64,000 nt of DNA from the NCBI RefSeq assembly GCF_003987655.1, contig NZ_NGKC01000002.1:210587-274586 (forward strand), given 5' to 3'. The stretch's first letter is position 1, and each line of letters begins with the position of its first letter. The notes under the pieces are model-generated. The model was not told the origin of the DNA and searched no databases. It was given only the letters and a program-made list of their open reading frames with translations. Made by a program: the position numbers and the translations under genes. Source of the DNA: Vagococcus acidifermentans. Its GTDB lineage: Bacteria; Bacillota; Bacilli; Lactobacillales; Vagococcaceae. Shown one piece after another: positions 48,335 through 55,277 of this stretch.

Positions 48335-49198
48335 ATGAAGGGCAATAAATTGTATAAGTTGTTTGTTTATCTGGTACTGATTGCACTGGCAGTTTCGATT
48401 ATCATTCCAATCGCTTGGGTGTTTTTAGCTTCAATCAAAGAAAATGCCGAGTTTTACGGAAATCCCTGGTCACTGCCGAAAGGTGTTTATGTACAAAATT
48501 TTATAGAAGCATTCGAAAAAGCCAATATGGGACTGTATATGTTGAATTCGGTCAAAGTGACTTTGCTGGCACTGGTAATGTTGATTATCGTTGCGTTGCC
48601 GGCCTCATACGTGCTGGCACGGTTTACATTTCCGGGCAGAGGTTTGTTGAACACACTGTTTATGACAGGGCTGTTCATTAATTCAAATTATATCGTTGTG
48701 CCTATTTTTCTGATGTTGCTGGATGGCGACAAATTAGCCAGACGGCTTACCGGAACGGGTGTTTTGATAGATAATTTATTTGTGCTGTCACTGGTTTATG
48801 CAGCAACGGCCCTGCCGTTTACCATCTATTTGCTGTCGAACTATTTCAGGACGCTGTCAAAAACGTACGAAGAGGCGGCATACATGGACGGCTCCGGCTT
48901 TTTCAAGACGCTCGTCTTTGTGATGGCACCATTAGCCAAGCCGAGTATCATCACAGTGATTTTGTTTAACTTTTTAAGTTTCTGGAACGAGTACATTATC
49001 GCCTTGACATTACTGCCGGGCGAAAACAAAACACTGCCTGTTGGGTTGATTAATTTGATGGCCGGACAGAAAGCAGCTGCAAATTACGGACAGCTGTATG
49101 CCGGACTAGTAATTGTCATGCTGCCGACTTTGCTGCTGTATATACTCGTTCAGAAACAGCTGACGCAAGGGATGACAGTAGGCGGAAGTAAGGAGTAG
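48335..49198 (+). CDS. Sugar ABC transporter permease (MalG/UgpE type)
   Basis: A 287-residue permease with six membrane helices. EAA loop YEEAAYMDGSGFFKTLVFVMAPLAKPSIITVI. The C-terminal YILVQKQLTQGMTVGGSKE is the typical MalG-type end. No ATP-binding gene lies in this operon; a shared MsmK/UgpC-type ATPase elsewhere would be required. Confidence 0.92.
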   Translation: MKGNKLYKLFVYLVLIALAVSIIIPIAWVFLASIKENAEFYGNPWSLPKGVYVQNFIEAFEKANMGLYMLNSVKVTLLALVMLIIVALPASYVLARFTFPGRGLLNTLFMTGLFINSNYIVVPIFLMLLDGDKLARRLTGTGVLIDNLFVLSLVYAATALPFTIYLLSNYFRTLSKTYEEAAYMDGSGFFKTLVFVMAPLAKPSIITVILFNFLSFWNEYIIALTLLPGENKTLPVGLINLMAGQKAAANYGQLYAGLVIVMLPTLLLYILVQKQLTQGMTVGGSKE

Positions 49199-49207
49199 GT
49201 GAGGAAA

Positions 49208-51373
49208 ATGACAAGCAAAAGAGGAAGATTGACGATTCCAAGCGAATCAGGTTATTTGGAAGAAACAAAACGGCTGATTGAACTGTGGGGAGCAGACGGG
49301 ATAAGGGATAGTGACGGGACAAAACTTGATGACGAAATTAAACAGCTGGCTGAAAAAGTTTATACGACTTACTTTGTGGCACGGAATCATAATGACTTTA
49401 TTAATCAGCACAGAGATGAAATCCAGCAGATGTTTTTATTGAGCGAACGGGTGATGGCAACGTCCGACACATGCCAAATAGATATTATGACCGGCTTTCT
49501 CAGCGAGCAGATCGAACCGAATCACGATGACCCGCCAAATACTTATTGGGAGGTTGTTGACCGCACTACCGGTGAGCTGCTTGACAGTGCTTCGTGGACG
49601 TATGATGAGACAAAACAACAGGTCAACGTGACAGGTGTCACACCTTATCACGAATACACAGTGTCATTTTTAGCGTATGTGATTTGGGACCCGACACAGA
49701 TGTACAACCACATCACAAACGATTGGGGCGATGTCCCTCATGACATTCCCTTTGATGTCAGAAAAAAACATTCTAAACAGTATATGGCTGATTTTTTAAA
49801 GGATTGGCTCACGCAGAATGACCAAACGGACATTGTCAGATTTACGACTTTCTTCTACCATTTTACGCTGTTTTTTAATGATGCCCGCAAAGAAAAGTTT
49901 GTGGACTGGTTCGGCTATGGTATGACAGTCTCAGTTCAGGCGTTATCTGACTTTGAGAAAGTTTACGGATACCGGCTCAGGGCTGAAGATTTTGTGGACG
50001 AAGGGTATTATAATTCGACGTTCAGAGTGCCCAGCAAGCGGTATTTAGATTACATGACATTTATCCAGAAATTTGTTTCCCAGGAAGCGCGCACGCTTGT
50101 GGATTTAGTCCATGACAGCGGAAAAGAAGCGATGATGTTTCTAGGTGACAACTGGATTGGAACTGAACCATATGGTGAGTATTTCAGCACGATCGGCTTG
50201 GATGCCGTTGTTGGAAGTGTCGGCAACGGCACAACGCTGCGGATGATTTCCGAGATTCCATCAGTCCGTTATACGGAAGGGCGCTTCTTACCCTACTTTT
50301 TCCCGGATGTATTTAGAGAGGGCAATGATCCGACTGTTGAAGCTCAAGAAAACTGGCTGACTGCCCGGCGTGCCATTATGCGCAAACCGGTTGACCGGAT
50401 TGGTTACGGCGGCTATTTGAGTCTGGCCAACCAGTTTCCCGATTTTGTTGAATACATCCGCAAAGTAGCTGATGAATTCAGAGAAATTTACGCCACGATT
50501 GCTCACATAGAGCCGTATACAAGTGTGACAGTAGGAATTGTCAATGCGTGGGGAAAATTGCGCAGCTGGCAGACACATATGGTTGCCCATGCACTATGGT
50601 ATCAACAGACATACAGTTATCTTGGCGTGCTTGAAGCATTATCCGGCCAAAAAGTAAAGGTGGTTTTTCTCAGCTTCGACGATGTCAGGGAAGGACGGCT
50701 GGCAGAGGTGGATGTGCTGATTAATGCTGGCGATGCGGGGACGTCTTTTTCCGGCGGCACACATTGGCTGGATGCTGAGCTTATCGCTAAAATCAATCAG
50801 TGGGTAATCGAAGGAGGCGGTCTTATCGGTATCGGCGAACCGTCGGCTGTCAGTTGCAATGGCCGATATTTCCAGCTTGCGTCTTTACTCGGCGTTGACA
50901 AGGAGTTAGGTTTCAGTTTGTCGACAGACAAGTATTTTGTCCAGCCGGCAGACCGGCACTTCCTGACAGAAAATATGACCCGTTATGATTTTGGCGAAGG
51001 ACAGAAAAATATATATGCAATCGACGGCGACACGACTATCTTGCATTATGAAAACGGTACGGTCAATCTTGCGGTAAAAGAGATTGGCGCCGGACGCAGT
51101 GTGTACATCAGCGGGTTGCCTTATTGTGCAGAAAATGCCGATTTGCTGCTGCGGAGCATTCACTTTGCCGCACATAAAGAAGCGATGTTAAAACAATGGT
51201 ACAGTGATGATGTTAATGTAGAAGTGCATTACTATCCAAAAGCGGGCAAGTCTGCTGTCATTAATAACTCAAGTGAAGAGCGAACAGCAACGGTGTTTGA
51301 CGGTGCAGGTGTTCCGTGCCGCTTGACTTTGGCAGGCGGCGAAATAGTCTGGAGGGAATCGTATGACATCTAA
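49208..51373 (+). CDS. GH112 beta-galactoside phosphorylase (lacto-N-biose / galacto-N-biose or galactosyl-rhamnose phosphorylase)
   Basis: A 721-residue cytoplasmic glycoside phosphorylase of family GH112. The N-terminal signature is RGRLTIPSESGYLEETKRLIELWGADGIRDSDGT. The general acid is probably D314 in GDNWIGTEP, close in position to the Asp near 313 of the Bifidobacterium longum enzyme. It splits beta-1,3 galactosyl-N-acetylhexosamine or beta-1,4 galactosyl-rhamnose with phosphate to alpha-galactose-1-phosphate; the acceptor cannot be told by eye. ATG 49208 is preferred over GTG 49199, which overlaps the ribosome site. No NahK, GalT or GalE gene is adjacent. It overlaps the following small gene by 11 bases. 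Confidence 0.9.
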   Translation: MTSKRGRLTIPSESGYLEETKRLIELWGADGIRDSDGTKLDDEIKQLAEKVYTTYFVARNHNDFINQHRDEIQQMFLLSERVMATSDTCQIDIMTGFLSEQIEPNHDDPPNTYWEVVDRTTGELLDSASWTYDETKQQVNVTGVTPYHEYTVSFLAYVIWDPTQMYNHITNDWGDVPHDIPFDVRKKHSKQYMADFLKDWLTQNDQTDIVRFTTFFYHFTLFFNDARKEKFVDWFGYGMTVSVQALSDFEKVYGYRLRAEDFVDEGYYNSTFRVPSKRYLDYMTFIQKFVSQEARTLVDLVHDSGKEAMMFLGDNWIGTEPYGEYFSTIGLDAVVGSVGNGTTLRMISEIPSVRYTEGRFLPYFFPDVFREGNDPTVEAQENWLTARRAIMRKPVDRIGYGGYLSLANQFPDFVEYIRKVADEFREIYATIAHIEPYTSVTVGIVNAWGKLRSWQTHMVAHALWYQQTYSYLGVLEALSGQKVKVVFLSFDDVREGRLAEVDVLINAGDAGTSFSGGTHWLDAELIAKINQWVIEGGGLIGIGEPSAVSCNGRYFQLASLLGVDKELGFSLSTDKYFVQPADRHFLTENMTRYDFGEGQKNIYAIDGDTTILHYENGTVNLAVKEIGAGRSVYISGLPYCAENADLLLRSIHFAAHKEAMLKQWYSDDVNVEVHYYPKAGKSAVINNSSEERTATVFDGAGVPCRLTLAGGEIVWRESYDI

Positions 51374-51530
51374 ACAGCGGATTGGCTTGAAAGTCGTAAT
51401 GTTTTTGGTTTGTTTGGGGCTGATTGTCGTTGGTCAGAAACATATCGGTTATGCCGGAACAGTTCAAATGCTGGCTGGTTTGTCAGGCTTGCTGGTACTG
51501 CTGTGGGATTACAACCGCCGCTATCAATGA
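51363..51530 (+). CDS. 55-residue membrane microprotein overlapping the GH112 gene
   Basis: A small protein of two hydrophobic helices (about residues 8-24, IGLKVVMFLVCLGLIVVG, and 32-48, GTVQMLAGLSGLLVLLW) ending in DYNRRYQ. ATG 51363 follows GGAGGGAATC, an excellent ribosome site, and the gene overlaps the last codons of the phosphorylase; a terminator follows closely. These points support a real gene, translationally coupled. I do not recognise a function; it may assist the importer or be a conserved companion of GH112 operons. Confidence 0.72.
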   Translation: MTSKQRIGLKVVMFLVCLGLIVVGQKHIGYAGTVQMLAGLSGLLVLLWDYNRRYQ

Positions 51531-51549
51531 CAGTGTCTGATTTAAAAAT

Positions 51550-51595
51550 AACACAGTTAGTCTGGAGTAAGGGCAGACTGACTGTGTTGTTTTTT
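51550..51595 (+). terminator. Terminator of the sugar importer/GH112 operon
   Basis: AACACAGTTAGTCTG pairs with CAGACTGACTGTGTT (one G-U) around 9 bases and is followed by GTTTTTT. Confidence 0.9.
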
Positions 51596-51732
51596 GTTTC
51601 AAAAGCAAAATAGTTTTTATATAGCATGCAAAAAGCTCCGTTATTTCCCGGAAAACCGGCGTTCTCATGCAAATTAAGTTGTTTTGTGCCGATTGACAGG
51701 CGTTTGCAACAAGGGCACTTCCTAAGTGGTGT

Positions 51733-51738
51733 TATAAT
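51733..51738 (+). promoter_or_regulatory. -10 element of the amino-acid ABC operon
   Basis: TATAAT 38 bases before the binding-protein start. The TTGACA at 51693 is too far (34 bases) to be its -35. Confidence 0.5.
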
Positions 51739-51775
51739 GCCAACGTATCAAAGAAAACTTGTGGAGGTCTTTTTT

Positions 51776-52621
51776 ATGAAGAAGGTGCTTTTTGGATTTG
51801 CAGCTGCCGTCATCGGTTTAACGCTGACAGCTTGCGGCAGCAGTCAATCGTCAGGAGACGATAGTTTGACGAAAGTGGAGAAAAAGAAAGCAGTGACGGT
51901 GGCAACGTCGGGGACGTTGTTTCCCAGCTCATATTATAATGATGATACGCAATTGACTGGTTATGATGTGGAAGTATCCAGGGAGATTGCAAAGCGGCTG
52001 AACTGGGATATCACGTTTAAAGAATACAATGTGGACGGTCAGCTGGAATCCCTCAACAACGGTACGGCTGATTTTGCGGCAAATGATTTTGGCTTGAGCA
52101 AGGAACGTGAAAAACGTTTCAGCCTGTCAACGCCGATTAAATATTCCTTTGACAGTATGATTGTCAGGAAAAGCGATAATTCAGGTATCAGCAAGCTGGA
52201 AGACTTGAAAGGGAAGCGGGCAGCCGGGGAAGCTTCGACCGGTTACATGAAGCTTGCGGAAAGTTATGGTGCCGAACTGGTGGTTTATGATAATGCGACC
52301 AACGATCAATATTTGACTGATGTGGCAAATGGCCGGACAGATGTGATTCTGAATGACTATTATTTACAGAAAATGTCGGTGGGGGCACTGCCTGACATTC
52401 CCGTGAAGATTTTGGAAGATGTTTATTTCAATCCGTCTTCGTCGGGTCTTCTGTTTAAAAAGGATCACCAGGCACTGCGGAAAAAAATTGATGCAACATT
52501 GAAGGACATGCAGGATGACGGGACACTGAGCAAACTGGCGCAGCAGTTTTTTGGCGATGACGTGTCGCAAGAGTTGACCGGAGAGTTTCAAGAAATTACG
52601 CCGCTTCAGGAAAGCAAATGA
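51776..52621 (+). CDS. Amino-acid ABC transporter substrate-binding lipoprotein
   Basis: A 281-residue family 3 (SBP_bac_3) binding protein with lipoprotein signal GLTLTACGSS. The fold signature LTGYDVEVSREIAKRLNWDITFKEYNVDGQLESLNNGTADFAAND is typical of polar amino-acid or cystine binders. ATG 51776 follows GTGGAGG. Its stop overlaps the permease start (ATGA). The ligand is not known; cystine-type is one possibility. Confidence 0.88.
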   Translation: MKKVLFGFAAAVIGLTLTACGSSQSSGDDSLTKVEKKKAVTVATSGTLFPSSYYNDDTQLTGYDVEVSREIAKRLNWDITFKEYNVDGQLESLNNGTADFAANDFGLSKEREKRFSLSTPIKYSFDSMIVRKSDNSGISKLEDLKGKRAAGEASTGYMKLAESYGAELVVYDNATNDQYLTDVANGRTDVILNDYYLQKMSVGALPDIPVKILEDVYFNPSSSGLLFKKDHQALRKKIDATLKDMQDDGTLSKLAQQFFGDDVSQELTGEFQEITPLQESK

Positions 52622-53265
52622 CATTAGACATTAAATTAATGATTGAGTCGCTGCCTTTTGTCCTGACCGGCTTGCCGTATACAATAGGTTTGGCATTTGC
52701 CAGTTTTTTAACAGGCAATCTGGTCAGCATTGTACTGATTTTTGTCGGGTATGCGAGAAATCCGCTGATTCGGTCTGCCGTTCGGCTGTACGTGTCTTTT
52801 TTCAGAGGCATACCGGCACTGGTGCTGCTGTTTTTACTCTACTTTGGTTTGCCTGTACGCTTGTCAGCATTATCGGCAGTCTTGATTTGCTTTACGCTGA
52901 CCAGCGCCGCTTTTTTAACGGAAATTTACCGCGGAGCTATCCAAGGGATTGACAAAGGGCAGTGGGAAGCGGCAAGGTCTTTAGGGTTCACTCAACCAGC
53001 TGTTTTGCGCCTGATTATTTTGCCGCAGGCTTTCCGGCTCGCTGTGCCGGGATTGGGGAATGTGGCGATTGATTTGTTGAAAGGCACATCCCTTGCCGCG
53101 ATGATTACGATACCTGATATTTTCCAAAAAGCTAAAATAATCGGCGGACGGGAGTTTAATTACATGAGTCTCTATGTCTTGATTGCCGTGATCTATTGGC
53201 TGCTGTGTATCGGGATTGAGCGTCTGGTGAAACGGATTGAAATCAGCATAAACCGCTATTCATAA
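52618..53265 (+). CDS. Amino-acid ABC transporter permease
   Basis: A 215-residue HisM/GlnP-type permease with about five helices. YVSFFRGIPALVLLFLLYFGLPV is the family N-terminal motif, and the EAA loop is WEAARSLGFTQPAVLRLIILPQAFRLAVPGLGN. It is coupled to the binding protein by a 4-base overlap. The operon contains no ATP-binding gene before the hairpin at 53275, so an ATPase must come from elsewhere. Confidence 0.9.
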   Translation: MTLDIKLMIESLPFVLTGLPYTIGLAFASFLTGNLVSIVLIFVGYARNPLIRSAVRLYVSFFRGIPALVLLFLLYFGLPVRLSALSAVLICFTLTSAAFLTEIYRGAIQGIDKGQWEAARSLGFTQPAVLRLIILPQAFRLAVPGLGNVAIDLLKGTSLAAMITIPDIFQKAKIIGGREFNYMSLYVLIAVIYWLLCIGIERLVKRIEISINRYS

Positions 53266-53320
53266 CAAACAAGACAGGTTTCTGACTTTTCGGGAGAATG
53301 GTCGGAAACCTGTTTGTGTG
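53262..53320 (+). terminator. Hairpin after the amino-acid permease
   Basis: CAGGTTTCTGAC (53275-53286) and GTCGGAAACCTG (53301-53312) pair with one G-U; outer ACAAAC/GTTTGT bases extend it. The T run is poor, so termination efficiency is uncertain. Confidence 0.6.
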
Positions 53321-53394
53321 TATCTCTCCGGCTAATTTTCATTGTTTCAGACAATTCAGTTGGAATTGCCATATTAAATCAGAGCGTTCTGGGC

Positions 53395-53400
53395 TATAAT
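53395..53400 (+). promoter_or_regulatory. -10 element of proC
   Basis: TATAAT 37 bases before the proC ATG; no good -35 found. Confidence 0.5.
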
Positions 53401-53436
53401 AGAAATGAATAGCGAAACAATGAAGGAGACGAGAAA

Positions 53437-54237
53437 ATGAAGAAGACGATTGGATTTTTAGGCGGCGGCAATATGGGCAAGGCAATCATTACCGGGTTAA
53501 TCAGTTCCGGATTATATGAGGCACCCAATATTTTTGTATTTGATGTCAATCCGGCTGCATTGACCCAGCTGCATGATGAATTGGGCATTACGCCTGTGTC
53601 CTCAACAGAAGAATTGGCAAAACAAAGTGCCGTTCTGGTTATCTCGGTGAAACCGAATATCTTGCCGGCAGTGCTCGGTGAAATCGCCGGCCGTATCACT
53701 AAAGAGCAGCTGGTGGTGTCTATTGCGGCAGGTATCACGCTGACACAGTTGACGGATATTCTGACTCCGGAACATAAAGTTGTGCGTGTGATGCCGAACA
53801 CACCGGCACTGGTCGGTGAAGGCATGTCTGCCATCAGTGTGAATAAACAGTTAACGGCCGATGAGCGGCAGCAGGTCCTTGCCATTTTCCAGAGTTTCGG
53901 CAAAGCGGAACTGGTTGATGAAAAATTGATGGATGCTGTTGTCGGCGTCAGCGGTTCTTCGCCGGCGTATGTCTATCTCTTTATCGAAGCATTGGCGGAT
54001 GGTGCTGTGGCTGAAGGGATGCCGCGGCCGATGGCTTATCAATTTGCCGCCCAGACGGTGTTGGGTTCTGCCAAGATGGTGCTGGAAACAGGCAAACATC
54101 CGGGCGAGTTGAAAGATCAGGTGTGCTCACCGGGAGGAACGACCATTTTGGCTGTTAATTCTTTGGAACAAAATGGTTTCCGGGCAGCAGCTGCTGAAGC
54201 TGTACGCGTGGCTGCTGAAAAGAACCGAAACATGTAA
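53437..54237 (+). CDS. proC: Pyrroline-5-carboxylate reductase
   Basis: A 266-residue enzyme for the last step of proline synthesis, P5C to proline with NAD(P)H, cytoplasmic. The N-terminal Rossmann motif is IGFLGGGNMGKAIITGL; VRVMPNTPALVGEGMSAI and GVSGSSPAYVYLFIEALADGAV are substrate-site motifs; CSPGGTTILAVNSLE is the family signature. GAAGGAG precedes the ATG. Monocistronic, ended by a terminator. Confidence 0.95.
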   Translation: MKKTIGFLGGGNMGKAIITGLISSGLYEAPNIFVFDVNPAALTQLHDELGITPVSSTEELAKQSAVLVISVKPNILPAVLGEIAGRITKEQLVVSIAAGITLTQLTDILTPEHKVVRVMPNTPALVGEGMSAISVNKQLTADERQQVLAIFQSFGKAELVDEKLMDAVVGVSGSSPAYVYLFIEALADGAVAEGMPRPMAYQFAAQTVLGSAKMVLETGKHPGELKDQVCSPGGTTILAVNSLEQNGFRAAAAEAVRVAAEKNRNM

Positions 54238-54268
54238 TTGATTGAAACGATCAAAAATGACAGGCATT

Positions 54269-54300
54269 CCCCCGAGACGGAGTTGTTTCGGGGGCTTTTG
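54269..54300 (+). terminator. Terminator after proC
   Basis: CCCCCGAGAC (54269-54278) pairs with GTTTCGGGGG (54285-54294) with one G-U, then CTTTTG. Confidence 0.75.
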
Positions 54301-54444
54301 CGTGTTTTTTTATTGCTTGTCCAGTTATAAATAAATTCATTTTTTGCACGAATAAAACATAAGAAATCAGTCAAAAAAAGTTTTACAATGGAGCAAGACA
54401 GCTGGTTGTTCAGCTGAAAAAGAATCTGGCGGGTGAGATTGACG

Positions 54445-55173
54445 GTGATAAAAACCATTCTGAAAAAACTGCATCCTTTCAGCTTGGCTCAATTTGAACA
54501 GCGGGAATTTGAGGGTGTTTGGCTTTTTGCGAAAATCGCCGGTTTTTCGCAAAAACGGCTTGTCCAAATCAATCGTGTGTTTGCTGTACTTAATGGCGTT
54601 AGCTGGTTCGGATTAAACCGGCTGTTTTTCACGAGTCAGTCGTCAGTGACAGTTGACTTGCTTGTACTTGGCATACTCGTCGTTTTTGTCAGTTTTTCAG
54701 GCTTTTTCCTCTTTCTTAAACAATCACGCAAGTCCGAGTTGACACAGTCATTGATATTCTTTTTGCAAGTCATGCTTTTTTTTCTGATTATTGGTCTTGC
54801 GGGCAGTTTTATTTGCTTAGGACTCGTTTCTTTGTGCAAGTTTTTCATACTTTTGTTCGTCCGGTTCAGTTTGACGGGCTATTTTATCTATGTTTTCCTG
54901 ATGAAAAAAAGACAAGCTGCTGGCGGACAGCAGTGGTTTCGACTGCTTAAAAAGTGGGGTTGCCGAATACTTTTGGGCAGCATCCCGATGTTTGCAGGTA
55001 TCTCTGTGCTGGTTGGTTTTTACGGGTCGTTGCAGCTGGTGACAGGCTTATACATGATGGCGTCATCTTACAGTATGTCGCTGCTGGCGGTGGTGTTTTT
55101 CATGTGTTTTTACTTGAAATGGCGATTTCCTGCCAGCTATTTGGAGACAGCGGAAAAACAGACTGATAATTAA
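54445..55173 (+). CDS. Unidentified multi-pass membrane protein
   Basis: A 242-residue protein that I cannot assign. It starts with a cytoplasmic stretch of about 30 residues (IKTILKKLHPFSLAQFEQREFEGVWLFAKIAG) and then has five to six hydrophobic helices, strikingly rich in Phe and Leu, separated by short basic loops (KQSRKS, MKKRQAAGG), ending in a charged tail. GTG 54445 lies 8 bases after GGGTGAG; GTG 54433 in the same frame is the alternative. It stands alone between proC and the cation ATPase. Confidence 0.55.
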   Translation: MIKTILKKLHPFSLAQFEQREFEGVWLFAKIAGFSQKRLVQINRVFAVLNGVSWFGLNRLFFTSQSSVTVDLLVLGILVVFVSFSGFFLFLKQSRKSELTQSLIFFLQVMLFFLIIGLAGSFICLGLVSLCKFFILLFVRFSLTGYFIYVFLMKKRQAAGGQQWFRLLKKWGCRILLGSIPMFAGISVLVGFYGSLQLVTGLYMMASSYSMSLLAVVFFMCFYLKWRFPASYLETAEKQTDN

Positions 55174-55277
55174 ATCTAGCAGAAAATTTCATGAAACTAT
55201 GAAAAAACCGCGCATCTTTTCAAATAATACAGCGTTATACTGTTGGTGTAACGAGATAAGAGAAAGGGTTGACGCAC

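Noticed and set aside
51693..51738. TTGACA paired with TATAAT as the promoter of the amino-acid ABC operon
   Set aside because: The spacing of 34 bases is far outside the 15-19 range; only the -10 was kept.
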